Origin: Oceanobacillus iheyensis HTE831
GTDB lineage: Bacteria > Bacillota > Bacilli > Bacillales > Amphibacillaceae
Direction: 5' to 3'
Assembly (NCBI RefSeq): GCF_000011245.1
Contig: NC_004193.1
Span: 598,501-662,500, forward strand
DNA length: 64,000 nt
The stretch's first letter is position 1; each line of letters starts with the position of its first letter. The notes under the pieces were generated by a model. That model was not told the origin of the DNA. It did not search any database and saw only the letters and a program-made list of their open reading frames with translations. Below are positions 8,353-17,515 of the stretch, piece by piece. Both the position numbers and the translations under genes were made by a program.

Positions 8353-8380
8353 CGGCCTCATTTCTTGGCTGAAAAGTTTT
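8329..8380 (+). terminator. Hairpin spanning the stop codon of the small gene at 8059
   Basis: AGCCAAGAAATGA at 8329-8341, still inside the coding sequence, is the exact reverse complement of TCATTTCTTGGCT at 8358-8370, followed by GAAAAGTTTT. A 13-bp stem that uses the last codons of the gene is a compact terminator. Confidence 0.7.
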
Positions 8381-8433
8381 AGATAAGTTGGCTTGACCAC
8401 TACTCGATATAATTATAATTTGCCAATACTCAT

Positions 8434-9330
8434 CTATAATGTCATCTCGGACCTGTATGCGAGGGCTTTGATTAACGCTTGAGTTCCACTATCCTGCTCA
8501 CCCATATCTGAGAGTTGTTCATATAAATCAATAGCTAATTTTAAGCCAGGAGTATCCAATCCGAACGCTTGAGAAGATTCAAGAGCAATTCTCATGTCTT
8601 TAATAAAATGTTTTACATAGAATCCGGGATTAAAGTCATTTTCAAGCATTCTTGCACCTAATTTTGAAAGAGAAAAACTGGCAGCAGCACCAGTGGAAAT
8701 AGTCGCCAATACTTTTTTCGGATCAAGTCCTGCTTTTTTTGCATATAATAAGGACTCACAAACCCCAATCATGTTGGATGCAATCGCAATTTGATTGGAC
8801 ATTTTAGTATGCTGGCCAGTTCCTGCTGGGCCTTGATAAGATATATTCTCCCCAAGAACTTGAAAAATAGGGAGGACGTAATCATACACGCTTCTTTCTC
8901 CGCCTGTCATTATAGCAAGTGTTCCACTCTCCGCTCCAATATCTCCCCCTGAAACAGGTGCATCTAATACGTGCAACCCATGTTTTTCACTGACCGAAAA
9001 GATTTCTTCAGCTAATGATGGCTTGGAAGTAGTCATATCAATTAGGTAGGAACCTTTATTGCAGTTTTTTATTAAACCTTGCTCACCTAAGTATACTTCT
9101 TCTACATCAGAGGGATAACCTACCATTGTAATAATTACATCGCATTGTTTTGCCAATGTCGGTATATCTTTATCCCATTTTGCCCCTATATTTAATAAAT
9201 CATCAGCTTTGGATTTTGTTCTTGTAAATATTCGTATACTATATCCAGCATTGAGCAGATTTTTTGCCATGCTTTTCCCCATAACTCCAGTACCTATGAA
9301 ACCTATCGTAGTTGTGTTAGCTGATAACAT
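8434..9330 (-). CDS. ykwC: 3-hydroxyisobutyrate dehydrogenase-like NAD(P) oxidoreductase (YkwC-like)
   Basis: A 298-residue beta-hydroxyacid dehydrogenase. The N-terminal Rossmann domain has GFIGTGVMGKSMA (dinucleotide loop), followed by DAPVSGGDIGAESGTL (substrate-binding signature) and the catalytic Lys in GTGQHTKMSNQ near residue 170; the C-terminal half is the all-helical domain. The family reduces or oxidises small hydroxyacids such as 3-hydroxyisobutyrate, tartronate semialdehyde or glyoxylate. The exact substrate is unknown; the symbol is given as the closest remembered B. subtilis relative. GGAGAATGTAA precedes the ATG. Confidence 0.8.
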   Translation of the reverse strand: MLSANTTTIGFIGTGVMGKSMAKNLLNAGYSIRIFTRTKSKADDLLNIGAKWDKDIPTLAKQCDVIITMVGYPSDVEEVYLGEQGLIKNCNKGSYLIDMTTSKPSLAEEIFSVSEKHGLHVLDAPVSGGDIGAESGTLAIMTGGERSVYDYVLPIFQVLGENISYQGPAGTGQHTKMSNQIAIASNMIGVCESLLYAKKAGLDPKKVLATISTGAAASFSLSKLGARMLENDFNPGFYVKHFIKDMRIALESSQAFGLDTPGLKLAIDLYEQLSDMGEQDSGTQALIKALAYRSEMTL

Positions 9331-9537
9331 TTACATTCTCCTTATTTTAAGACTTAATACAACCATTCTACAAAAAAACAGGGAATCCTTCTTTACTTAA
9401 CAAAAAGTAAAGAATTAAATAGTCTTGTCAGTAATTGGGATGTTTGAATAGGAATCATTCATATAAAATCACACATAGTATAACTAGCCATTATTTTATT
9501 TTAACAACGTAGCATGTCCAAAAGGGGGAGAAAAGAA

Positions 9538-10212
9538 ATGATATCCAAACAACAACAACTTCAATGTAAGGAAGCATTGTTGCAAAGGCAATCGACATTA
9601 ATTGAACAAGTGCAAAGACATACGTTTGGATTGGATGTAGAGTTTGCGCGTGAGGATGTCGGAGAACTTTCCAATTATGATAATCATCCTGGAGATACTG
9701 GGACGGAATTGTTTGAAAGAGAAAAGGATATTGCTTTGCAAGAGCACACGGAAAAAGAACTGGAAGATATTAATGCAGCATTGCACGCAATAGAAGAAGG
9801 AACCTATGGTATTTGTACAGTATGTGGAGAAGATATACCACATGAAAGATTAGAGGCGATACCAACCACTGATCGTTGTGTCAAGCATGCAAATGAAGGT
9901 GGCAGAGAAAGATATCGTCCCACCGAGGAGCAATCGTATAGTCCTAATCTCAACCCAGATGAAAAATATGAAGATGAGCAAAATGTGTATGATAGAGAAG
10001 ATACATGGCAAGATGTCAGTCGCTATGGAACGTCAGACACGCCTTCGGATCTATATGGGGATCAAGAAAATTATGATGATATGTATGCTAATAGTGAGGA
10101 GCTAACAGCAGATATTAGTGATTTTGCTGCAGCTGATATTTACGGTAAATATGAAAAAGTAATGCCTAATCACGAAAAGTATGAAGCTGATTTGGATGAA
10201 GAGTGGTATTAA
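9538..10212 (+). CDS. yteA: TraR/DksA-type zinc-finger protein YteA
   Basis: A 224-residue hydrophilic protein. The first 80 residues are a predicted coiled coil (KQQQLQCKEALLQRQSTL), containing NYDNHPGDTGTE, then ALHAIEEGTYGICTVCGEDIPHERL and a downstream CVKH complete a C-x2-C...C-x2-H zinc site. This is the TraR/DksA C4-type fold; YteA proteins are a sporulation-lineage subgroup with a long acidic, Tyr-rich tail as seen here. Their precise role is unclear. The ATG at 9538 is chosen for the GGGGGAG 8 bases upstream rather than the in-frame ATG at 9514. A family A repeat follows. Confidence 0.85.
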   Translation: MISKQQQLQCKEALLQRQSTLIEQVQRHTFGLDVEFAREDVGELSNYDNHPGDTGTELFEREKDIALQEHTEKELEDINAALHAIEEGTYGICTVCGEDIPHERLEAIPTTDRCVKHANEGGRERYRPTEEQSYSPNLNPDEKYEDEQNVYDREDTWQDVSRYGTSDTPSDLYGDQENYDDMYANSEELTADISDFAAADIYGKYEKVMPNHEKYEADLDEEWY

Positions 10213-10251
10213 CAAGTTTAAAAAATAGAAAAGGAATAACTCAGAAATAAA

Positions 10252-10483
10252 AGAGGTGGAACAAAAGGATTTATTCAAAAGGATAATCTGAATCAATAGT
10301 AAAAGCCGTTTCAGCTTCAGAAATATACGCTGCTTATTCTAAGATGGCCGGTGAACCTCCGAATGCATATGCATCGAGGTCTCACCTATGCCTCACTCTC
10401 ATAAGGATTATCCGTAAATTTCTTGCGCTTAAGCTAGATTTCCTTCCGTCTTTTGAACAAAACTTTTGTCAGTCCCAACCTCT
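10252..10483. repeat. Dispersed palindromic element, family A copy 2 (shortened)
   Basis: Begins AGAGGTGGAACAAAAG and ends GTCCCAACCTCT, with the same internal blocks as the copy at 2349 (TTCAGAAATATACGCTGCTTA, a CCTCCGAATGCATATGCATCGAGG core). It is about 58 bases shorter because the CAAGGAAGACTTCGA segment is missing on the right. It fills the space between yteA and htrB and probably serves as a transcription end for both convergent genes. Confidence 0.8.
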
Positions 10484-10504
10484 TTTAAAATAAAAGCTTA
10501 AGAT

Positions 10505-11890
10505 TTATTCTGCCTGAAATTCATCTAATTTTAATGTAATGGAATGTACTTCACCATCACGAACATATTCGATTTTAACATGTTCTCCAGCTTCTCCATT
10601 CTCATAGAGATGTTTACGTAATTCTATAATGGACGTTACTTCATTACCGTTGATTTTTGTAATTACGTCAAATTGTTCCAGACCAGCGTTGGCTGCTGGT
10701 GAATCAGCTTGAACATCTGCTATTACCATTCCGCCTTTGATATCATCTGGAATATCTATCTCAGCACGATATTGTGCAGGCACTTGATTTAGTGGAGCTG
10801 TACTAATTCCAATAAGTGGACGAGACACTTCGCCTTCCGTTTCTAACTGTTCAATAATTGGTAAAGCCTCATCTGCTGGAATGGCAAATCCGATTCCTTC
10901 GACACTACTCTGAGCAATTTTCATGGAGTTGATGCCAATAACATCTCCGTTTTCATTAACTAACGCGCCACCACTGTTTCCAGGGTTTATCGCAGCATCC
11001 GTTTGAAGTACTTCGGTAATCCAATCCGCTCTACCATCACTATTGGTATCTACTTCTACAGAACGATTTAACCCACTTATAATTCCTTTCGTAACTGTAT
11101 TTACGAATTCCATCCCAAGTGGATTTCCGATTGCAAGCACTGTTTCTCCAACTTGAGTATCGGTACTAGAGCCGAAATTAGCTACAGTATCTACATTCTC
11201 GCCATCTATCTTAAGTACGGCTAAGTCACTTAAAGAGTCTACGCCGAGTACTTCCGCGGAAACACGATGCTCTTCATCGATAACTACTTCTACTTCCTCT
11301 GCACCATCAACAACATGTTGATTGGTTGCAACATAAGCCGCGTCATTTTCTTTTTTATAGATAATACCAGAACCGGTTCCGGCTTCTTGACTGCTCTCCC
11401 ACACACTTTGCTGTTGTTTATTAATTACACCAACAACAGCTTTGGAAACTTCATCGATATTTGTGGATTTTTCTGCATCATCAGAAGCTAAAGTCTGAAC
11501 AATATTATTAGATGATTCATTATTACTCTCTGAATTACCTTGATTACTTTCGACAGAAGTATCTGAAGCAGGAAGTATATTGTTACCTACTAACATCAAG
11601 ATAATAAGTGAAGAGATAATCCCGCCAATGGCTCCTCCAGAAAAACTTCGTAACCAACCTCCTCCACGTTGTTTGTTTTTTGTAGCTTTTGTTGTAGAGG
11701 GGTTTCTAGTATCGTTTTCTAATGTAGAAGCTGTCTCATAATGTGATGATGAGTAATCATCATAATGACCTTCATCACTATTCCCGTTTTCTATATTTTG
11801 TTGCTCTTGATCAAAATTTGAAGGACTTTCTTTATTCTCCTCTTCTGGAAAATTTCTTTCTTCATCATTATTATTGTCTCTATAAGTCAT
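10505..11890 (-). CDS. htrB: Membrane-anchored HtrA-type serine protease HtrB
   Basis: A 461-residue protein with an acidic cytoplasmic N-terminus, one membrane segment at about 80-100 (GGAIGGIISSLIILMLVG), a Ser/Asn-rich linker and a trypsin-like domain facing outside. The triad is His192 (TNQHVVDGA), Asp222 (SDLAVLK) and Ser306 (NPGNSGGAL), and a PDZ domain follows at about 365-455. HtrA proteases degrade or refold misfolded exported proteins. Divergence from cssRS is the B. subtilis htrB (yvtA) arrangement, which decides between HtrA and HtrB. The start at 11890 is supported by GGAGG; five extra codons upstream are unlikely. Expression is expected to depend on CssR. Confidence 0.93.
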   Translation of the reverse strand: MTYRDNNNDEERNFPEEENKESPSNFDQEQQNIENGNSDEGHYDDYSSSHYETASTLENDTRNPSTTKATKNKQRGGGWLRSFSGGAIGGIISSLIILMLVGNNILPASDTSVESNQGNSESNNESSNNIVQTLASDDAEKSTNIDEVSKAVVGVINKQQQSVWESSQEAGTGSGIIYKKENDAAYVATNQHVVDGAEEVEVVIDEEHRVSAEVLGVDSLSDLAVLKIDGENVDTVANFGSSTDTQVGETVLAIGNPLGMEFVNTVTKGIISGLNRSVEVDTNSDGRADWITEVLQTDAAINPGNSGGALVNENGDVIGINSMKIAQSSVEGIGFAIPADEALPIIEQLETEGEVSRPLIGISTAPLNQVPAQYRAEIDIPDDIKGGMVIADVQADSPAANAGLEQFDVITKINGNEVTSIIELRKHLYENGEAGEHVKIEYVRDGEVHSITLKLDEFQAE

Positions 11891-12052
11891 GTAAAGCACC
11901 TCCAATGAATGTTGATACCTTTATTATAGGTGGTTTGAAAGGTAATCATTTGGTACAAATGTGGAAAAAATGTGTAATGATAACTTCGATTGTAATTTTC
12001 AAATGAATTATGTAAGAATATATATAACTATAAAAGGAAAAGGTGAAGGTCA

Positions 12053-12736
12053 ATGACAGTTCATATTGGTCTAGTTGAAGATGATACAAACATTCAGAAT
12101 ATCGTTTCCGCGTATTTAAAAAAGGAAGGATACCAAACTACAATTTTAGATAATGCGGAAGATGGTTGGAAACTTTGGGAGAACAACCCACCTGATATGT
12201 GGATATTAGATATAATGTTACCGGGAATGGACGGGTATGAATTTTGCAAAAAAATTCGAAATGAAAGTGATGTTCCGATTATCATTATTTCTGCAAAAGA
12301 TGAAGAAATTGACAAAATACTTGGGCTTGAATTAGGTGGAGATGATTATTTAACAAAGCCGTTTAGCCCTAGAGAATTAATAGCTAGAGTGAAGAGATTA
12401 TTTAAACGTTCAACCTCACACCGCCAAGATGAAATAGAAGAGGACCGTGTAAAAGTTGATCAGCTGCTAGTTTATAAAAATGAACGTCGCGTATTTTTTG
12501 AAGGAGAAGAATTTGAAACAACAACAAAAGAGTACGATATGCTGCTACTGCTTGCAGAAAACCCAAACAGAGCATTCTCAAGAGAAGAACTGCTTATGAA
12601 AATTTGGGGTAATGATTATTTTGGTAGTGATAGAGCAGTTGATGATTTAATTAAACGAATTCGTAAAAAAATGGGCAATATCCCACTAGAAACCGTATGG
12701 GGTTTTGGATATCGCTTAAGAAAAGATGAGGAATAA
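12053..12736 (+). CDS. cssR: Secretion-stress response regulator CssR
   Basis: A 227-residue OmpR/PhoB-type response regulator. The receiver domain has acidic residues Glu9-Asp11, phospho-acceptor Asp53 (ILDIMLPG) and Lys near 105 (YLTKPFSP); the winged-helix domain at about 130-225 ends GFGYRLR. Phosphorylated CssR activates htrA and htrB when misfolded secreted protein accumulates. Assignment rests on the divergent htrB and the adjacent kinase. AAAAGGTGAAGG precedes the ATG. The shared promoter region with htrB is only about 160 bases (11891-12052), where the CssR site should lie, although no unambiguous repeat was picked out by eye. Confidence 0.88.
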   Translation: MTVHIGLVEDDTNIQNIVSAYLKKEGYQTTILDNAEDGWKLWENNPPDMWILDIMLPGMDGYEFCKKIRNESDVPIIIISAKDEEIDKILGLELGGDDYLTKPFSPRELIARVKRLFKRSTSHRQDEIEEDRVKVDQLLVYKNERRVFFEGEEFETTTKEYDMLLLLAENPNRAFSREELLMKIWGNDYFGSDRAVDDLIKRIRKKMGNIPLETVWGFGYRLRKDEE

Positions 12737-12738
12737 CA

Positions 12739-14121
12739 ATGAAGCTTCAGTCGCAATTGAACGCAGCTTTCACAGCGTTGCTTTTAGTTATTATGACCAC
12801 GGCGGGCTATATCATTTATTCGTTGATTTTGGATTTACTCATTCAAGACGAAAAAAGACAGCTAGCAGAAACTGGGGAGCTATTGGTTAGTTTTCTTAAT
12901 GAACAATATAATAACGATGTAAATAATTATCAAAATATAAATGATTTCTTACAAGAACAGGACTTACAACTATTTTTATATGATCGAAATTTAGATACCG
13001 TATTGTTTTCGACAATGAATATTTCGGTCGTAAATGAATTTTTTCAACAAAATAATTTTGCGAATAATGATGAGTTTTTATGGCAATATGGTAGTGATCG
13101 CTTTGTCACGTCACGTATCATTTTCTCTCCGGAGCAAACTGGATTGGAACTTATCTTGTTGACTCCGATGCATGATTTACAAGTAGTCCAACAAAATTTC
13201 TTTGTTCGACTTCTCTTGGTATTTCTTGTTGGGGCGGTAGCTGCTGTTATACTTAGTTATTTTATGACAAATAAGTTAGTGACACCATTGTCTCAATTAA
13301 AAACGGAGCTAAAAAAGGTAGAAAATCGTCAGTTTGATCGGATGAGCAGGGTGAAGGCAACTGGTGAAATTAAAGAAGTAGAGCAAAGTGTATATGAAAT
13401 GGCTCAAACATTGGAGCAATATATGAAATCACAACAAACTTTCTTCCAAAATGCCAGTCATGAGTTAAAAACACCATTAATGACGATACAAGGGTATGCT
13501 GAAGGTATAAGAGATGGGATTTTTGATGAAAAAGATACAGAAAAAGGATTAGAGGTAATGGTTACGGAGGTTAATCGTTTGAAAGGGATTATCAATGAAA
13601 TGATTCTGCTAGCAAAATTAGATACAGATCCTGCAGAATATTCACCTTTTCCACTTGAAGCAGATCAATTTATACATCAAGTAGTTGATCGAGCACATCC
13701 TATAGTCAATGAAGAAGGGATAGAATTAAACCATCAAGTGGAGAACGGGGTTATCCTATTTGCTGACGAAGAGAAATTACTTCGTGCTCTACTTAATATA
13801 GTTTTCAATGGAATTCGTCATTCTAAATCGACGGTAAATATTCAAGTTTATACCAAGGATCATAAGGTAATGATTGATGTAGAAGACGACGGAAGCGGTA
13901 TTACAGAAGAAGATGCAGAGCATATTTTCCATCGGTTTGTAAAAGGAAAGGATGGCGAGACAGGCCTTGGTCTTGCAATAGCTCGTGCAATTATCGAACA
14001 AGCAGGTGGTAATATATCTGTATCCAATTCTGAAATTGGCGGAGCGAAATTTACGATTCAATTGCCGAAATATCAGTCAACAAATCATAATAGACAAAAA
14101 CCAAAGCAACTTCCAAAGTAG
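12739..14121 (+). CDS. cssS: Secretion-stress sensor histidine kinase CssS
   Basis: A 460-residue membrane kinase starting 2 bases after the cssR stop. Membrane helices lie at about 8-32 and 150-173 with an extracellular loop of about 115 residues between. A HAMP-like linker follows, then the phospho-acceptor His241 in NASHELKTPLMTIQGY, and the ATPase domain with an N-box (NGIRHS), DDGSGI and GLGLAIARAI. The kinase senses misfolded protein at the membrane-wall interface and phosphorylates CssR. The C-terminus is a basic tail rich in Gln, Asn and Lys. Confidence 0.88.
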   Translation: MKLQSQLNAAFTALLLVIMTTAGYIIYSLILDLLIQDEKRQLAETGELLVSFLNEQYNNDVNNYQNINDFLQEQDLQLFLYDRNLDTVLFSTMNISVVNEFFQQNNFANNDEFLWQYGSDRFVTSRIIFSPEQTGLELILLTPMHDLQVVQQNFFVRLLLVFLVGAVAAVILSYFMTNKLVTPLSQLKTELKKVENRQFDRMSRVKATGEIKEVEQSVYEMAQTLEQYMKSQQTFFQNASHELKTPLMTIQGYAEGIRDGIFDEKDTEKGLEVMVTEVNRLKGIINEMILLAKLDTDPAEYSPFPLEADQFIHQVVDRAHPIVNEEGIELNHQVENGVILFADEEKLLRALLNIVFNGIRHSKSTVNIQVYTKDHKVMIDVEDDGSGITEEDAEHIFHRFVKGKDGETGLGLAIARAIIEQAGGNISVSNSEIGGAKFTIQLPKYQSTNHNRQKPKQLPK

Positions 14122-14281
14122 TCTGGATTTTTGCAAAAATACCTATGCATTAAGATGGAGGAAATGAAAATTTGAGGATTAGCAGCTCATAATTGTTCGA
14201 TCTCATTCAAAGGCCTTTATGTCTTGCTATGATGGTCCCTCCAACCAATATAGGTAGAACGAAAATCACCACTGTAAGAAG

Positions 14282-14310
14282 TTTCACTTTATTTGAATGT
14301 ATGATATAAT
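14282..14310 (+). promoter_or_regulatory. SigA-type promoter for typA
   Basis: TTTCAC (14282-14287), a 17-base spacer and TATAAT (14305-14310) give a good vegetative promoter 45 bases upstream of the typA start. The rest of the 233-base gap after cssS shows nothing certain. Confidence 0.7.
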
Positions 14311-14354
14311 TAATTGGTTATTCATTTTGAAGATGATAGAGGAGCGTAAAATTT

Positions 14355-16178
14355 ATGCAATTAAGAAATGATATTCGCAATATCGCAATTATTGCGCACG
14401 TTGACCACGGAAAAACAACGCTTGTGGATCAGCTATTAAAATATTCTGGTACTTTCCGAGACAATGAGCATGTTGATGAACGTGCAATGGACTCTGGAGA
14501 TATAGAACGTGAACGTGGAATTACAATATTAGCTAAAAATACAGCTGTAAAATATAAAGATACAACGATAAATATATTAGATACACCTGGGCACGCTGAC
14601 TTCGGTGGAGAAGTAGAACGTATCATGAAAATGGTAGATGGTGTTGCCTTAGTAGTAGATGCATATGAAGGTACAATGCCACAGACACGATTTGTGTTAA
14701 AGAAAGCATTGGAGCAAAAGTTAACACCGATGGTTGTGCTTAATAAAATTGATCGCCCGAATGCACGCCCAGAAGAGGTTGTTGATGAAGTACTTGATTT
14801 ATTTATTGAATTAGGAGCCGATGATGAACAATTAGAATTTCCGGTAGTATATGCATCAGCTATTAATGGAACTTCTGGTTTAGAAGCGGAAGAGCAAGAA
14901 GAAACAATGGATCCTGTATTCCAAACGATTTTAGAGCATATTCCAGCGCCAATTGATACAAAAGAAGAACCTTTACAATTCCAAGTAACACTACTTGATT
15001 ATAACGACTATGTTGGACGTATTGGAGTGGGACGAGTTGTTCGAGGAAGCATAAAAGTTGGCCAGCAAGTGGTAGTATTAAAACAAGATGGATCGCAAAA
15101 ATCCTTCCGCGTTTCCAAGCTATTTGGTTTTACCGGGTTAAAACGTATTGAAATCCAAGAAGCTATAGCCGGTGATATCGTTGCGTTATCTGGAATGGAA
15201 GATTTAAATGTGGGAGAGACTGTATGCCCAGTAGAGCAACCAGAAGCACTACCTTGGTTGCGAATTGATGAACCAACATTGCAAATGACATTCTTAGTAA
15301 ATAATAGTCCTTTTGCAGGTAAAGAAGGAAAGTTCATTACCTCTCGTAAAATTGAAGAACGTTTGATGAAGCAATTAGAGACAGATGTAAGCTTGCGTGT
15401 AGACCCAACGGATTCGCCAGATGTATGGACAGTATCTGGACGTGGAGAATTACATCTATCAATCCTAATCGAAAACATGCGTCGTGAAGGTTATGAATTA
15501 CAATTATCCAAACCGGAAGTTATTATTCGTGAAATTGATGGCGTGAAATGTGAACCAGTAGAACGTGTACAAGTGGATGTACCAGAAGAATACACGGGTG
15601 CAATTATGGAGTCACTAGGTGAACGTAAAGGTGAAATGATTGATATGGTCAATCAAGGGAACGGTCAAGTTCGTATCGAATTTAAAGTGCCTTCTCGTGG
15701 ATTATTAGGTTATACGACTGAATTCATGTCACAAACTCGTGGATACGGTATTTTAAATCACACGTTCGATGCTTACGAACCACTTATTAAAGGTCAAGTC
15801 GGCGGACGTCGTGAAGGGGTACTAGTTGCACTTGAAAACGGGAAAGCATCAACTTACGGTATAATGAATCTAGAAGATCGTGGTGTGATTTTTGTATCAC
15901 CAGGAACAGAAGTATATGCAGGTATGATCGTAGGAGAACATAATCGTGATAATGACTTAACGGTTAATATTACACGTGAAAAACATTTAACCAATGTACG
16001 TTCAGCTACGAAAGATCAAACAACAACAATCCGTAAGTCCAGAACTTTATCTTTAGAAGAAGCACTTCAATATTTAAGTGATGATGAATTTTGTGAAGTT
16101 ACACCGGAATCCATTCGATTAAGAAAGAAAATCTTAAATAAAAATGAGAGAGAAAAAGCTGCAAAGCGTAAAGTATAA
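14355..16178 (+). CDS. typA: Ribosome-associated GTPase TypA/BipA
   Basis: A 607-residue translational GTPase. G1 is AHVDHGKTT (14-22), the switch region reads ERERGITI, G3 is DTPGHADFG, and G4 is NKIDRPNARPEE; domain II and the EF-G-like domains III and V follow, ending in the TypA-specific basic C-terminal domain (TTTIRKSRTLSLEEAL). Length fits the family exactly. TypA binds the ribosome like EF-G and supports 50S assembly and growth in cold or stress. GAGGAGCG precedes the ATG. It is monocistronic, with its own promoter and a strong terminator. Confidence 0.97.
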   Translation: MQLRNDIRNIAIIAHVDHGKTTLVDQLLKYSGTFRDNEHVDERAMDSGDIERERGITILAKNTAVKYKDTTINILDTPGHADFGGEVERIMKMVDGVALVVDAYEGTMPQTRFVLKKALEQKLTPMVVLNKIDRPNARPEEVVDEVLDLFIELGADDEQLEFPVVYASAINGTSGLEAEEQEETMDPVFQTILEHIPAPIDTKEEPLQFQVTLLDYNDYVGRIGVGRVVRGSIKVGQQVVVLKQDGSQKSFRVSKLFGFTGLKRIEIQEAIAGDIVALSGMEDLNVGETVCPVEQPEALPWLRIDEPTLQMTFLVNNSPFAGKEGKFITSRKIEERLMKQLETDVSLRVDPTDSPDVWTVSGRGELHLSILIENMRREGYELQLSKPEVIIREIDGVKCEPVERVQVDVPEEYTGAIMESLGERKGEMIDMVNQGNGQVRIEFKVPSRGLLGYTTEFMSQTRGYGILNHTFDAYEPLIKGQVGGRREGVLVALENGKASTYGIMNLEDRGVIFVSPGTEVYAGMIVGEHNRDNDLTVNITREKHLTNVRSATKDQTTTIRKSRTLSLEEALQYLSDDEFCEVTPESIRLRKKILNKNEREKAAKRKV

Positions 16179-16188
16179 TAATATTTTT

Positions 16189-16231
16189 AAAGCTGTAGAA
16201 CTAGTTACTAAACTAGTTCTACAGCTTTTTT
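16189..16231 (+). terminator. Terminator after typA
   Basis: AAAGCTGTAGAACTAGT (16189-16205) pairs perfectly with ACTAGTTCTACAGCTTT (from 16212), followed by a T-run. Confidence 0.9.
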
Positions 16232-16374
16232 ATAAGGTAGTCAATTTAATTTATAGAAAGAAAATCGAAATAAGAGGTTTTTTTATAGTTTAAAGTGGGT
16301 AAACAATTTAGTAGTAGTTTTTTTGTCATCGATGCACCTCACTGATAGAAATCTTACCTTTTGAGGAGGATACA

Positions 16375-17439
16375 ATGCGTATTATATACGGTCTATTATT
16401 TTGCCTTTTATTTATGACAGGATGTACGGAACAATCCGATCCATCATCAGAAAATTCTTCAGATGTCACAACTCCGAGTAATGAGCAACAAGTAATTGCT
16501 TCTCAATTACAAACTCCTTGGGCTATCGAACTAGTAGGTGAAACGATATATTTAACAGAACGTCCTGGTAACATAGTTGAGGTATTAGAGGATGGTGAGT
16601 TAACAAGAAAACCAGTTGAATTTATAGATGATTTAGCAGGTGAACCAGAATCAGGTCTTTTAGGTATCGCTTTCCCAGATGATTTCTCATCTTCTAATCG
16701 AGCGTATATTTATTATTCCTACCACACAAATAATGGTAACTTTCAACGAATTACAACGATCTCAGAACAAGAGGACACCTGGGTGGAAGAAGAAGTATTG
16801 TTAGATGGGATCCCTGGTGGTACCTATCATCATGGTGGGAGAATAAAGTACGGACCGGATAATCTTTTATATATTACTGTTGGTGACGCTTCACAACCTG
16901 AATTAGCACAAAACCTCGATAGCTTGGCTGGAAAAGTGTTACGTATGAATCCCGATGGTTCCATACCAGATAATAATCCATTTGAGAATTCCTATGTGTA
17001 CAGCTATGGACATCGCAATCCGCAAGGGCTAGCTTGGAATGAAAAGGGAGAATTATACGCTACAGAGCATGGTAATAGTGCCTTAGATGAAATTAATCTA
17101 ATAGAACCTGGAAATAATTATGGATGGCCTATCATTGAAGGCGATGAAACAATGGATGATATGGTAAGCCCTATGATTCATTCTGGAGAGGATACATGGG
17201 CTCCATCAGGAATGGAATATGCCAATGGTGCATTATATTTTGCTACATTAAGAGGAGAAAGTGTCAAGAGGTTTAATCCTGCTGATAGTGAAGTAGAAAC
17301 AATTTTAGAGAATAAAGGAAGAATCCGTGATGTTAAATATGGGAATAATGGTTTATATATAATTACAAATAATACAGACGGTAGAGGTAATCCATCTGAT
17401 AATGACGATCAGTTACTATGGATTCCATTGGAAGAATAA
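16375..17439 (+). CDS. PQQ-dependent sugar dehydrogenase-type lipoprotein
   Basis: A 354-residue protein with a lipoprotein signal peptide (LLFCLLFMTGC; Cys17 is the lipidation site) and then a six-bladed beta-propeller of the soluble aldose/glucose dehydrogenase (GSDH, YliI-like) family. Recognisable pieces are ESGLLGIAFPDDF, GGTYHHGGRIKYGPDNLLYITVGD (split here by position: about 135-165), YGHRNPQGLAW and EHGNSALDEIN. Members oxidise sugars outside the membrane using PQQ, though many Gram-positive members have no known cofactor supply. No PQQ synthesis genes are in the window. GAGGAGG precedes the ATG at 16375. No neighbour indicates its substrate. Confidence 0.85.
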   Translation: MRIIYGLLFCLLFMTGCTEQSDPSSENSSDVTTPSNEQQVIASQLQTPWAIELVGETIYLTERPGNIVEVLEDGELTRKPVEFIDDLAGEPESGLLGIAFPDDFSSSNRAYIYYSYHTNNGNFQRITTISEQEDTWVEEEVLLDGIPGGTYHHGGRIKYGPDNLLYITVGDASQPELAQNLDSLAGKVLRMNPDGSIPDNNPFENSYVYSYGHRNPQGLAWNEKGELYATEHGNSALDEINLIEPGNNYGWPIIEGDETMDDMVSPMIHSGEDTWAPSGMEYANGALYFATLRGESVKRFNPADSEVETILENKGRIRDVKYGNNGLYIITNNTDGRGNPSDNDDQLLWIPLEE

Positions 17440-17515
17440 GTTAGAATTCAATGATTCGTAACCTAGAAGTAAATACACTATAATGTAGTAAGAAATTAAA
17501 CAAGGGGGAAGAAAA

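Noticed and set aside
16254..16374. SigB promoter before the sugar dehydrogenase gene (GTTTAAAGTGGGTAAA)
   Set aside because: The GTTTAA and GGGTAA words are only 3 bases apart instead of 12-15.
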